Assembly (NCBI RefSeq): GCF_900111585.1
Contig: NZ_FOHI01000002.1
Location: 62,001-126,000, forward strand
Length of the DNA stretch: 64,000 nucleotides
Direction: 5' to 3'
Source of the DNA: Nitrosospira multiformis
GTDB lineage: Bacteria; Pseudomonadota; Gammaproteobacteria; Burkholderiales; Nitrosomonadaceae
Shown here: one piece after another, positions 38,498 to 47,143 of the stretch
Layout of the letters: each line of letters opens with the position of its first letter
How positions within the stretch are numbered: position 1 is the first letter of the stretch
Position numbers and translations under genes: made by a program
The notes under the pieces: generated by a model
Told to the model about the DNA's origin: nothing
Seen by the model: only the letters and a program-made list of their open reading frames with translations
The model's database searches: none

Positions 38498-39345
38498 GCT
38501 GCCAGTGCAAAAACGCTCGTCGTTGCCGATATCAGTTCCGCACATTCCGAGATTTCCTGGGTCGCCCAGAACGGCTGGCACGGTATGAGATGGATGTGGA
38601 GCTCGACACCCTTCTGCTTCCACTTCTCGGTTATCTTTGCCCCGCCTGGAGTCATGGAACGCCCCGGTTCAGGGATGGTCTCGAACCAGTGGACGGTGCT
38701 TTTTCCGACTGCCAATTCAGCCGCTTTCAAGCCATCGATTGCATTTGCGAGTCGAGGTGCGAGTTCGTATCCCGCTATTTCCAGTATTTCGCCCCTTTCC
38801 ATTTGCTTGCGCAACATAGCCGTTCCTGTCGATTTTTCCTCAGAGACTGTGGAGAACAATTCACCTGCCATTCGCAATCGCAAGAACTGGCTCAGGAAAG
38901 TTTCTCCGCTGATAACGGGTTGCCATAAAATGATGCGGTCAACGGCATTTGCTTCATCTTGTGCGAAGTCAAGAGCCAACAGCGCGCCCAGACGCAGGCC
39001 CCACAAGCTTATCGGAACGGTAAGACGACTTTCAAGCCAGCGTCGGGCGTAGGCCAGATCCTGCTTCCAGATGTCCCAGCGGGCATCACGAAACTCGCCA
39101 CTACTATCGCCACAACCAAAAAGATCCATTTGCAGCACACCCCATCCAATTGCGGCGAAAGCTCTTGCCTGGACCGCAACCATTCGCCGCGTTTTGTTCA
39201 TCTCGTCGCCAAAAGGATGTACATATAGGATGGCTCCTTGGCATTCCCTATCCGGAGGAGGCCGATGAAAAAGACAGAAACGTTGTCCCAAGTCAGTTTG
39301 CAAAAAGAAAGGCTCTGCATGAACCGAACCCGGATCCGTTTTCAT
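38494..39345 (-). CDS. Exosortase-A-system-type hydrolase 2 (alpha/beta hydrolase fold)
   Basis: A 283-residue alpha/beta-hydrolase-fold protein: GAILYVHPFGDEMNKTRRMV, LQMDLFGCGDSSGEF, and ISLWGLRLGALLALD where the nucleophile elbow should be. At that elbow the sequence is G-L-R-L-G, with arginine 118 in place of the nucleophile, so classical serine-hydrolase chemistry is doubtful. Hydrolase 2 proteins of exosortase A loci look like this from memory. It overlaps the acyl carrier protein gene and hydrolase 1 by a few bases on either side, so the three are translated together. Confidence 0.88.
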   Translation of the reverse strand: MKTDPGSVHAEPFFLQTDLGQRFCLFHRPPPDRECQGAILYVHPFGDEMNKTRRMVAVQARAFAAIGWGVLQMDLFGCGDSSGEFRDARWDIWKQDLAYARRWLESRLTVPISLWGLRLGALLALDFAQDEANAVDRIILWQPVISGETFLSQFLRLRMAGELFSTVSEEKSTGTAMLRKQMERGEILEIAGYELAPRLANAIDGLKAAELAVGKSTVHWFETIPEPGRSMTPGGAKITEKWKQKGVELHIHLIPCQPFWATQEISECAELISATTSVFALAA

Positions 39346-39593
39346 TCTGCCAGTTTCTGCTCGACGAATTGCACCAGACTGCCGACAGTTTCAAAGGTTT
39401 TTGCACTGATCTCATCATCGTCAACCGTAATGTCGAAGTGCTCCTCGAGAGCAGTGATTACATTGACGACAGCCATTGAATCCAGTTCAGGAATGGCTCC
39501 AAGCAAGGGGGAATCTTCATTGAGCGCGTTTCTTCTTTCACCAAGGCTCAATACGTCAGATAGAATGTTTCTCACTTCTTCAATATGCTGCAT
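39342..39593 (-). CDS. Acyl carrier protein (exosortase-locus type)
   Basis: An 83-residue acyl carrier protein. The phosphopantetheine serine is residue 39 in PELDSMAVVNVITALEEHF, and the four-helix pattern is normal (acidic, no cysteine). It is first in a three-gene operon with hydrolases 2 and 1. In exosortase A loci a dedicated acyl-CoA ligase usually accompanies such a carrier protein; none is adjacent here. A promoter should lie in the 400-base divergent region upstream. Confidence 0.92.
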   Translation of the reverse strand: MQHIEEVRNILSDVLSLGERRNALNEDSPLLGAIPELDSMAVVNVITALEEHFDITVDDDEISAKTFETVGSLVQFVEQKLAE

Positions 39594-39995
39594 GTTTACT
39601 CCGCGCTGTTTGTTTTTGAGGATACGTCATTGCTGCAATTCCTGAGTATCAAGATGAAACTTTCAAAATGAACCGGAGTTGCCAAGACAGATGAAAACAG
39701 GATAAGGGCTGTGAGACGGTGCGCACTTCATTTTTCAGAAGATGACAACACGCCCTAGTGGTACAGGAAGTCTATGAAGCGCCACTCCCTGGTTATATGC
39801 TGGTTGGATAAGCGATAAGTTTCCTACTGTCACCGTTCTTCCTGCGTCCGCCGGTAATTTTGCTATCCTGGATAAAAATCCGCTAATGTTACTACAAGTC
39901 GCAGGACCTTACTTTTGAAAAGTAAAAATCGCTTTACTTTTCAACGGATTTTCTAGTAATCTTCAAAGCCTTATCTTTGTCAAGAAAACAATAAC
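39594..39995. other. Divergent intergenic region between ACP operon and PEP-CTERM gene
   Basis: About 402 bases with no gene. It should hold promoters for both directions. A perfect 12-bp inverted repeat lies at 39915-39944. No sigma-54 type element (GG-N10-GC) was found by eye. Confidence 0.5.
39915..39944. repeat. Perfect 12-bp inverted repeat upstream of PEP-CTERM gene
   Basis: TTGAAAAGTAAA and TTTACTTTTCAA are separated by AATCGC. It is AT-rich, lies 52 bases before the start of the PEP-CTERM gene at 39996, and overlaps where promoter elements would be. An operator for a dimeric regulator is more likely than a terminator, because no gene on the plus strand ends just before it. Confidence 0.55.
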
Positions 39996-41474
39996 ATGAA
40001 AAAACTGAGGGTATTCAAGAAGAAACCGAAGCCGGGAAAGGGCTCGGGAGGCCTGAACAACGTTCGCCCGACGGGTTTGATTCTTCCTTTTTTACTCGTC
40101 GGCGCTTCTTTCCCGGCTCTTGTGGGACAGGCAAGCGCTGAGACCTCATTCGAGCGGTTATCGTCTTTGCTGGCAGGGACGCCCCAAGGCGGCTGGGTCA
40201 AGGCAAGTACCAACTTATTTTCCGATGCATGGGCAACGGGAGCAGATGCGGCTCCTGGTCCGACTAGCGCGGTTGTTCGTGCATGGAGTTCATTCGCCTG
40301 GGATTCCACTCGCGGAGATCTGCTGCTATGGGGCGGCGGTCATGGGAATTACGTGGGCAACGAAATGTATGTCTGGGATGGCGCAACAGGAAATTGGGAC
40401 CGTGGCTCCTTGGCCAGCAGAATAGACTCGAAGGGTTTTATTGTCGACAATGCTGCACCTCAATCCGCTCATACCTATGACAATAATGTCTATCTCCCGG
40501 TAAATGATATGTTCCTTACATTCGGAGGGGCCGCAGCGCCAGGCGGTGGGGCGTTCCTCCAAACGGATGGGGTCAATGTGAGCGCCGCCGGACCTTTTAT
40601 GTGGGATCCAAGAAAGGCCGATCCGAACAAGGTCGGGGGTACTACCGGCTCGGGCTGGAACACGACCAATATAGCCGAAGGGGGCAATATGTGGCTCGAT
40701 CGGCACGTACCGACGGCGAGCCATATTGACGGTACAACGGCTTATCGCATGGAAAACGGTAAAGACGTCGTTTATCTCACAGCGGATACGGCGGCTTCAG
40801 GCTTCCCTTCGCTTTACCGCTATACGGTGGGAGACGTGAGAAATGGCGGTCAGGATACCTGGGAAAGAATTGGCCGCTCATGGAACACCGTTGGATACCA
40901 GGGCTCCGGAACACTTGATACAGACCACAATCTTTACATCCGAACGGCCAATCCCAGGCCCAACTATACATCCGATCTGACAATATGGGATCTGGACAAT
41001 GCCAATCCCGATCACAACTGGGATATCGGAATAAACCTGGTAAAGGCGGATGGTAGCGACTTTGTGATGACGTCGTATTTCGGTATCGACTATGATTCTG
41101 CCAACAACTCGATCATGCTTTGGGACGGCCGCGATGGCGGGGGAACAGTCTGGTCAGCCAATGTCCTTACAGATGCGGATGGCAACATTGGTTCCCATAC
41201 TACCTGGGTGGTTCATGAGATAGAAAGCGCCACAGCGGATCATCCCCTTGGCAATCATGAGACTGGGGTTCTTGGCAAATGGAAATACGATCCCACGCTT
41301 GGGGCATTCATAGCGCTCGATGAGGCTGCAAAGACGGCCGATGGCAAGTGGGATGCAGCAGTATGGTTATACAAACCGGTTGTAGGGCACGTCCCAGAAC
41401 CTCAGGCATACGCACTTTTGCTTGCAGGACTCGGTCTTATTGGATGGACTCTCCGTGGCCGTCGCCCAGGTTAA
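39996..41474 (+). CDS. Large PEP-CTERM sorting domain protein, probably beta-propeller-like
   Basis: A 492-residue exported protein. The N-terminus is long and basic (MKKLRVFKKKPKPGKGSGGL) before a hydrophobic stretch and a likely cut at GQASAE. The body has repeated kelch/propeller-like strands (RGDLLLWGGGHGNYVGNEMY, DSANNSIMLWDGRDGGGTVW) but no catalytic motif that I recognise. The C-terminus is a PEP-CTERM signal: VPEPQAYALLLAGLGLIGWT followed by RGRR. It should be cut by XrtB. The 24-residue basic region before the signal core resembles extended signal peptides. It may be a secreted sugar-binding or matrix protein. Confidence 0.88.
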   Translation: MKKLRVFKKKPKPGKGSGGLNNVRPTGLILPFLLVGASFPALVGQASAETSFERLSSLLAGTPQGGWVKASTNLFSDAWATGADAAPGPTSAVVRAWSSFAWDSTRGDLLLWGGGHGNYVGNEMYVWDGATGNWDRGSLASRIDSKGFIVDNAAPQSAHTYDNNVYLPVNDMFLTFGGAAAPGGGAFLQTDGVNVSAAGPFMWDPRKADPNKVGGTTGSGWNTTNIAEGGNMWLDRHVPTASHIDGTTAYRMENGKDVVYLTADTAASGFPSLYRYTVGDVRNGGQDTWERIGRSWNTVGYQGSGTLDTDHNLYIRTANPRPNYTSDLTIWDLDNANPDHNWDIGINLVKADGSDFVMTSYFGIDYDSANNSIMLWDGRDGGGTVWSANVLTDADGNIGSHTTWVVHEIESATADHPLGNHETGVLGKWKYDPTLGAFIALDEAAKTADGKWDAAVWLYKPVVGHVPEPQAYALLLAGLGLIGWTLRGRRPG

Positions 41475-42019
41475 CTGCTGGCATGGCGACAAATAACTAC
41501 GGATAACGAGTTTTCTCCCCTGCGCCAGGAACCGTAGTATTTCGAATTCTGGATGCTTCCCTCCAAACTGCCATCCATGAGTCATAGGGAAAGAGCAATT
41601 GCATACAGAGCTCGCGCCAGCGGTTCCTGGAAATCACGCCTGTTTTTCATGGGCGACTTCGAGGATTAAAGGGGTGTGCCGGCTTTCACGTATCTAGGGA
41701 AGAGCAGTAAGCGGGGAAGGCTTACTGGCAGAGCGTCAGGCATACTAATAATTAATTGATCTTCGGGGCGTTAGTCCCCGAAACGGGTGAATGCATTCCC
41801 CGATTATTGCGAGCCTGGGGTAACATCCGGAATAGGAACTTCGTTTTTACTGATTGGCTATGATGATTGTGGATGATCCGCCTTGATAGGCACTTGCAAT
41901 GGGGCGGTTTCCCACACAATCCTGAGAATCTGCAACCAGCCAAAGTCTCATAACTTCTCGCCCTTTTTGCACCAAACCGCCCACCCAGTTAAGGAATTGC
42001 CTCTTTCCGTGAATACTCT
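41475..42019 (+). other. Intergenic region of 545 bases with one hairpin
   Basis: No gene is supported. A perfect seven-base-pair hairpin TTCGGGG-CGTTAGT-CCCCGAA lies at 41762-41782. A minus-strand frame at 41943-41752 (63 residues) shows no domain. The spacing suggests a new transcription unit begins before 42020. Confidence 0.4.
41762..41782. terminator. Hairpin with seven-base-pair stem, possible terminator or leader structure
   Basis: TTCGGGG pairs with CCCCGAA around a seven-base loop. No T-run follows on the plus strand (AACGGGTG), so it is not a standard terminator in that direction. It is 238 bases before the glycosyltransferase gene at 42020. Confidence 0.35.
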
Positions 42020-43141
42020 ATGGCAACTTTAAAAGTTGTAGTCATTTTGCCGACCTACAACGAGCGGGATAACATTGGCATCATGATTGATGCGCTACAG
42101 GTTCAGGCTCGAGAATTTCTTCATAATATGCACATCCTTGTGGTGGATGATGATTCACCCGACGGCACGGCGGAAGTGGTTCGGGCCAAGCAGACGATAT
42201 ATCCGAATGTGCATTTGCTGATGGGAAAGAAGGCAGGGCTTGGTGCCGCCTATATTCGCGGAATGATTCATGCGATGGATGAGCTTCATGCCGACGTCGT
42301 GTTCGAGATGGATGCGGATTTTTCGCACAAACCCGAGGATGTGCCTCGGCTTATGGCGGCGCTCGATGGAGGCGCGGATTTTGTGATTGGCAGCCGTTAT
42401 GTGAAGGGCGGTTCCATTCCAAAGGAATGGGGGTTTTTACGCCGCATGAATTCCCTGGGCGGTAATATCGTTGCACGCTACGTTGCCGGGATATACAAAA
42501 TTCGAGACTGTACAGCCGGTTTCAGGGCGATCAAAACCACTCTCCTCAGAAAAGTCACTTTTGACGATCTTCGTGTTCAGGGATACGCTTTCCAGGTTGC
42601 ACTGCTGCACAAGGCCGTATCGCTCGGTGCAGTCATAAAAGAAGTTCCCGTGGACTTCATAGATCGCACCAAGGGTGAGTCGAAGCTCGGAATCGCGGAT
42701 ATCATCGAATTCATCCTGAACGCCTGGTGGATACGTCTCCACAGCTCAAAGACCTTTATCAAGTTCGCCATAGTAGGATTATCCGGCGTTGTTGTGAATC
42801 TTGGCGTGTTTACACTGCTTCTTCAGGCAAATATAAATAAATATATCGCCTCTCCTATCTCAATCGAAATATCGATCATCACGAACTTTCTGTTGAATAA
42901 TTACTGGACCTTCCGCTGGCGCACGTCTCAAGATCATATCCGTGTCAAGGGTCTGAAGTTCAACATGGTTTCTCTCGTATCCCTGGGGGTAAGTTATTCC
43001 ACTTTTGTAGTGCTATCCATTCTGTTCCCTGAGGCCTCGCCGGAGATTCACCAGCTTGTCGGTATTGCACCCGCCATGTTCATAAATTACTTTCTGAATT
43101 CTTATTGGACGTTCAAGAATACTCCCGCACCCAAGGATTGA
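42020..43141 (+). CDS. Polyprenyl-phosphate mannose/glucose synthase fused to a GtrA-like membrane domain
   Basis: A 373-residue two-domain protein. Residues 1-240 are a DPM1-type GT2: VVVILPTYNERDNIGIMIDAL, LVVDDDSPDGTAEVV, FEMDADFSHKPEDVP with the DxD-like site, and RDCTAGFRAIKTTLLRKV. Residues about 245-370 are a GtrA domain with four hydrophobic segments (FIKFAIVGLSGVVVNLGVFT, NFLLNNYWTF, MFINYFLNSYWTFKN). It should charge undecaprenyl phosphate with mannose (or glucose), and the GtrA part may help flip the product. GDP-mannose could come from manC at 25596. The product could be a donor for the membrane transferases at 43312 and 58868. Confidence 0.9.
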   Translation: MATLKVVVILPTYNERDNIGIMIDALQVQAREFLHNMHILVVDDDSPDGTAEVVRAKQTIYPNVHLLMGKKAGLGAAYIRGMIHAMDELHADVVFEMDADFSHKPEDVPRLMAALDGGADFVIGSRYVKGGSIPKEWGFLRRMNSLGGNIVARYVAGIYKIRDCTAGFRAIKTTLLRKVTFDDLRVQGYAFQVALLHKAVSLGAVIKEVPVDFIDRTKGESKLGIADIIEFILNAWWIRLHSSKTFIKFAIVGLSGVVVNLGVFTLLLQANINKYIASPISIEISIITNFLLNNYWTFRWRTSQDHIRVKGLKFNMVSLVSLGVSYSTFVVLSILFPEASPEIHQLVGIAPAMFINYFLNSYWTFKNTPAPKD

Positions 43142-43311
43142 GTAAACTGGAAGGGGTGTCATTTCACAGCCGCTTTCAATTGTTTTCGGCTCTTTACTCG
43201 ACAGAACATCATTAAACTGAACGTAAGCTGGCGCCACTTTGGACCGGATTTGTCAACATATCCGGTTTACCTGTGTTAAAAGGTATGCGCTAATTTTCCG
43301 AATCCTCAGCT

Positions 43312-44637
43312 TTGAACACACTTCCAGATCCAGAAAGTAACATCGAACGCGTCCATCGCTTTCAACGCCGGCACACGGTTGCCGCTCCCTTGTTTCATCT
43401 CCTCGATTCCCACGTTTTCCTGCCGGTGTGTTTCATACTCTTCGTGGCATTGCGCGTAGCGCTGATTTTCTTTGTGCCCGTTGAGATGACTTCCGATGCA
43501 AGCTGGTACTTCGACAGGGCGGTTAGCATAGCGAGTGGCGGCGGCTATTCGGAAGCCGGATATCCGACAGCCTACTGGCCGGTTGGCTATCCCGGCTTTC
43601 TTGGTATCCTTTTCTATCTTTTCGGTCAGGATCAATTGGTAGGGCAGATAGCTAATTTAGTAATGGCAGTCATCAGTTTTTTTTTGCAACTGGAACTGAC
43701 ACGAAGAATTTTCCGGAACGAAGCGGTTGCGCGCCTGGGAGTCCTCCTGCTTACCCTATACCCGAATCATGTAGCTTATACCTCTTTGATCTTAACCGAA
43801 ATTTACTTTACCTTTTTACTGCTTCTTGGCGTATACCTCTACATAACAAGGAGCCACTGGTTCTGGATATGGGTTTGCGGCATTGTCTTCGGGCTGGCAG
43901 CGCTGACCAAACCGCAGGTAGTATTCTTGCCTGGTCTGCTGGTACTTTTTCATGTATTCAGCGCGGAGAGAAGGGATAGGCTGCGGCAGCACCTCATCAA
44001 GGGACTTGCTATCTATCTTACAATGGCTGTGGTGCTGGTCCCATGGGCGGTGCGGAACACAATGATTTTCGGGGAACTCGTCCTGATCTCCACCAACGGG
44101 GGCGCAACGCTCCTGACTGGAAACAATCCCACAGCGCGCGGAGGCTACGAGGAAAATGATCCATTGGTGGCCCAGCGCAATTTCTCGGTTCAGGATCAAG
44201 TGGAATCGGACCGGCGCGCAAAGAAGTTGGCAACCGATTGGATAAGAGAGAACCCCGTGCGGTTTGTAGAACTTATCCCTCTGAAGATATGGCATCTGTG
44301 GTCCAGAAATGGCGAAGCGGAGTGGGCCTATCAGGCGGGCTACCGGTATTATGAGCAATATAGCGGCGCGTTCCATACCGTGAGGTGGATAAATCAGATC
44401 TTTTATGCTCTACTGCTTGTGGGCTCGTTCGCAGCAGCTTTCCTGTTGATAAAGCATTGCGATAAAGTCGCCTGGCCGTGGGTGCTCATCGGATACTGCC
44501 TGATGATTTACCTGACCCTGATATCGATAGTCTTTTCTGGACAACCCAGATTCCATTTTCCGGCCATGCCATGGGTCATCATGTATACAGCGTGGGCAGC
44601 CGTTATGATCAAGGTAAGTCAGCCTCGGGAACGATAA
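43312..44637 (+). CDS. GT39/ArnT-like membrane glycosyltransferase
   Basis: A 441-residue polytopic membrane protein with 9-11 hydrophobic segments. The first periplasmic loop has TSDASWYFDRAVSIASGGGY, with an acidic residue in the position used by PMT/ArnT-family enzymes, then TAYWPVGYPGFLGILFYLFG. The family transfers a sugar from a polyprenyl-phosphate donor to an acceptor in the periplasm. The start is TTG 43312; no ATG stands before the first membrane segment, and the ribosome site is poor. It is followed by an ArnC-like transferase (44851) that could make its donor. Confidence 0.82.
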   Translation: MNTLPDPESNIERVHRFQRRHTVAAPLFHLLDSHVFLPVCFILFVALRVALIFFVPVEMTSDASWYFDRAVSIASGGGYSEAGYPTAYWPVGYPGFLGILFYLFGQDQLVGQIANLVMAVISFFLQLELTRRIFRNEAVARLGVLLLTLYPNHVAYTSLILTEIYFTFLLLLGVYLYITRSHWFWIWVCGIVFGLAALTKPQVVFLPGLLVLFHVFSAERRDRLRQHLIKGLAIYLTMAVVLVPWAVRNTMIFGELVLISTNGGATLLTGNNPTARGGYEENDPLVAQRNFSVQDQVESDRRAKKLATDWIRENPVRFVELIPLKIWHLWSRNGEAEWAYQAGYRYYEQYSGAFHTVRWINQIFYALLLVGSFAAAFLLIKHCDKVAWPWVLIGYCLMIYLTLISIVFSGQPRFHFPAMPWVIMYTAWAAVMIKVSQPRER

Positions 44638-44850
44638 GACGCCTATGTATCCAGAACATCAGGTTTCTAGAGGCTGCAACCCGCTTCCAGACGAATGAGC
44701 GCTCGTTTGGCGGATGCGATCCATCCGGTAAGAGGGCGCCATGATCTCGAACTTTTCCAGGTTTCCCATTGCGGCGCGTCTTCGTCTAAAAAGTAAATCA
44801 TGCCACTTTAAGCCGTAATTAAGTAGAATTTGACCACAGGGCACCAGAAG

Positions 44851-45804
44851 ATGAACAAGGAATCCGGATCTGACCATACGCCGCCGGAAATCAGCATTGT
44901 CTCCACCATGTACCGGTCGCGACCGTTTCTTGACCGGTTTCTTGCCGAGTCCCTGCAAGCCTTATCCGATATCAAGTGTGACCATTTTGAGATATTGCTC
45001 GTCAATGATGGCTCGCCGGATGAGTCTCTGGCTTATGTGCTTGAGCGCCAAGCAGACATCCCGCAACTCGTCGTGGTTGACCTTTCGCGGAACTTTGGAC
45101 ATCACCAGGCCGTACAAGCTGGATTACGGCATGCGCGAGGAAATCTCATTTTTCTCATCGACTGCGACCTGGAGGTGTCGCCGCTGGTGCTGGGAGAGTT
45201 TTACGCCAAACTACGCGAGACAAAATCCGACGTCGTTTTTGGCTATCAGGAAATGCGCAAAGGGGGACAGTTTGAACAGATGAGCGGAGGACTATTCTGG
45301 AAAGGGTTCAACCTGCTCAGCGATGTAAAGATCCCTGAAAACATTCTTACGGAACGGATCATGACGCGTCGTTGTGTGGAAGCGCTACTGCAGATGGGCG
45401 ACCGGAATCTTTTTCTCGGTGGTATGATGAGTTGGACGGGTTTTCAGCAAATCGGCCTGCCTATCGTCAAGAAACAGCGCAAAGGCAGAAGCACATATAC
45501 TCTCCTGCGACGTATCGGACTGATGATCAATGCAGTGAGTTCGTTCTCCGCTCAGCCACTGATCTGGCTGTTCAATATAGGCGTGATCATTACCCTGCTG
45601 AGTTTCTCATTTGCATTCTATCTTGTATTACGAAAGCTACTGTTTGACGACACCCTCATGGGTTTCACTTCAGTAATGACCATGATGATGCTCAGCCTCG
45701 GCATTATGACCACAGCCATTGGGGTCGTAGGTATTTATCTGGGAAAGGTATTCAACCAGGTGCAGAACAGACCCAATTATATCGTGAGAGATATTTACCG
45801 CTGA
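44851..45804 (+). CDS. GT2 polyprenyl-phosphate sugar transferase (GtrB/ArnC-like)
   Basis: A 317-residue enzyme. The GT-A domain shows EISIVSTMYRSRPFLDRFLA, LLVNDGSPDESL, DLSRNFGHHQAVQAGLRHAR and IFLIDCDLEVSPLVL. Two hydrophobic segments follow (PLIWLFNIGVIITLLSFSFA, TMMMLSLGIMTTAIGVVGIY) and the end is QNRPNYIVRD, as in GtrB and ArnC. It should attach a sugar to undecaprenyl phosphate. The start ATG 44851 is preferred over TTG 44830, because an AGAAG site precedes it. Location between an ArnT-like gene and the amino-sugar cassette suggests it loads the modified sugar. Confidence 0.9.
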   Translation: MNKESGSDHTPPEISIVSTMYRSRPFLDRFLAESLQALSDIKCDHFEILLVNDGSPDESLAYVLERQADIPQLVVVDLSRNFGHHQAVQAGLRHARGNLIFLIDCDLEVSPLVLGEFYAKLRETKSDVVFGYQEMRKGGQFEQMSGGLFWKGFNLLSDVKIPENILTERIMTRRCVEALLQMGDRNLFLGGMMSWTGFQQIGLPIVKKQRKGRSTYTLLRRIGLMINAVSSFSAQPLIWLFNIGVIITLLSFSFAFYLVLRKLLFDDTLMGFTSVMTMMMLSLGIMTTAIGVVGIYLGKVFNQVQNRPNYIVRDIYR

Positions 45805-45916
45805 TGTTCAACCTGCACCGATGTACGGTAACGTGGCGTCCTTCTGATTTAGAATGAGAGCAAGGGATAATTAAAAAACTTATGCTCCATTTCTACTTAA
45901 ATAAAGGAGGATATTC

Positions 45917-46633
45917 ATGAGCCTGGAAAATGAGCAGGATTCAACCGCATATGATCGCACTTATGTTCTCGATAATCGGCTAACCCTACAGTGGTACCCC
46001 CAAAGAGTCGTTGCGATGGCGCAAACGGGCAGCATGTTGGAGCTGGGCTTGGGACACGGTTACTCCACCGAATATTTTGCAAAGACTTTTCAGCGCTACC
46101 AAGTGGTTGAAGGCTCCCAGGAGATGATTGATCGCTTCAGAAAGCGCTTCGCAATCGAGGGCGTTGATATCGCACAGGGGTATTTTGAGGATTTCGAGAC
46201 TGACGAACGCTTCGACGTGATTGGCATGGGTTTCGTTCTTGAGCATGTGGACGATCCGGCCGCGATTATACGACGCTATGCGCAGTTCCTTTCTCCAGGT
46301 GGATCCATTTATATTGCCGTTCCGAACGCTGAATCCCTGCATCGGAGGCTGGGGCATGCTGCAGGCCTGCTCCCCGACATTTATGCTTTGAGTTCAGCCG
46401 ATCTCGAATTCGGCCATAAGCGTTATTTCACTCTGGAATCGCTGGTTACAATGGTACAAGGCGAGGGATTGAGGATACGCAAGGTTGAAGGTCTCTTGCT
46501 CAAGCCGATCACGACGCAGCAGATGCTCGATTTGAATCTCAGCGAAGCAATCTTGCAGGCAATGCTCAAAGTGGGCGTTGACTATCCCGAGCTATGCAAC
46601 TCTTTACTGATCCAGGCGAGCAGACCTGGCTAG
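45917..46633 (+). CDS. Class I SAM-dependent methyltransferase
   Basis: A 238-residue methyltransferase: motif I MLELGLGHGYSTEYF, VEGSQEMIDRFRKRF, FDVIGMGFVLEHVDDPAAII and the post-motif SPGGSIYIAVPNAESLHRR. An excellent ribosome site (AAAGGAGG) precedes ATG 45917. It is the first gene of the run to rffA. The target could be a sugar hydroxyl or the acyl group made by the following genes. No substrate-specific motif is visible. Confidence 0.88.
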   Translation: MSLENEQDSTAYDRTYVLDNRLTLQWYPQRVVAMAQTGSMLELGLGHGYSTEYFAKTFQRYQVVEGSQEMIDRFRKRFAIEGVDIAQGYFEDFETDERFDVIGMGFVLEHVDDPAAIIRRYAQFLSPGGSIYIAVPNAESLHRRLGHAAGLLPDIYALSSADLEFGHKRYFTLESLVTMVQGEGLRIRKVEGLLLKPITTQQMLDLNLSEAILQAMLKVGVDYPELCNSLLIQASRPG

Positions 46634-46655
46634 CACTGGCGTCTGGTGCCATCGG

Positions 46656-46681
46656 AAAAACTTGAATTAGAAAAACTTGAA
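46656..46681 (+). repeat. Short direct repeat before the VOC gene
   Basis: AAAAACTTGAA occurs at 46656-46666 and again at 46671-46681, with a 15-base period. It lies just before the VOC gene. Its meaning is unclear; it may be a slippage product. Confidence 0.3.
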
Positions 46682-46699
46682 CTGGCTTCTTAACAGGAA

Positions 46700-47125
46700 A
46701 TGCAATTTTCAATGCAGGCGTTCGCTCTTCGCTTCCATCATTTTGGTCTGGCCAGCAGACGGCCGGAGCAGACGCTTAAGTTCCTCAAGGGACTGGGCCA
46801 TGAGGTGGCTATGCAGGTCTATGACCCGCTGCAAAACGTGAATCTCTGGCTGTGCCCCCATTCTTCCATGCCTACTGTGGAGCTGGTCGCGCCTGCGGAG
46901 GGACAAGGTCCCTTGGATGCAATCCTCACCCAATCGAGCGAAAGCATTTACCACCTCTGTTACGAAACCGAAGATCTCCAAAACAGCCTTGAAGCCTTGA
47001 AAACAGGCGGATTCCGCGTAATCTGCGTATCCCCCCCAAAGCCTGCGATCCTCTTCGATGACAGACGGGTCAGCTTCTATATGATTAAGGATTTTGGCAT
47101 AATCGAGTTGTTGGAATCCCGTTGA
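46700..47125 (+). CDS. VOC family protein (glyoxalase/epimerase fold)
   Basis: A 141-residue vicinal-oxygen-chelate protein. It has FRFHHFGLASRRPEQ-like opening strands (ALRFHHFGLASRRPEQTLKF), VELVAPAEGQGPLDAIL, the HLCYETEDLQNSLEAL middle with a metal-type histidine and an IIELLES end. These features recall methylmalonyl-CoA epimerase-like VOC proteins. Within this cassette it may act on the acyl group or its carrier-bound form. The start 46700 overlaps its AGGA site, so ATG 46712 is also possible. Confidence 0.85.
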   Translation: MQFSMQAFALRFHHFGLASRRPEQTLKFLKGLGHEVAMQVYDPLQNVNLWLCPHSSMPTVELVAPAEGQGPLDAILTQSSESIYHLCYETEDLQNSLEALKTGGFRVICVSPPKPAILFDDRRVSFYMIKDFGIIELLESR

Positions 47126-47143
47126 CGATATCGCCGGAGAAAA

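Noticed and set aside
41723-41742. Possible sigma-54 promoter (TGGCAGAGCG...GGCA)
   Set aside because: Spacing between the GG and GC elements is one base off.
41752-41943. 63-residue minus-strand frame in the gap before 42020
   Set aside because: Short, no domain, overlaps the hairpin; likely chance.
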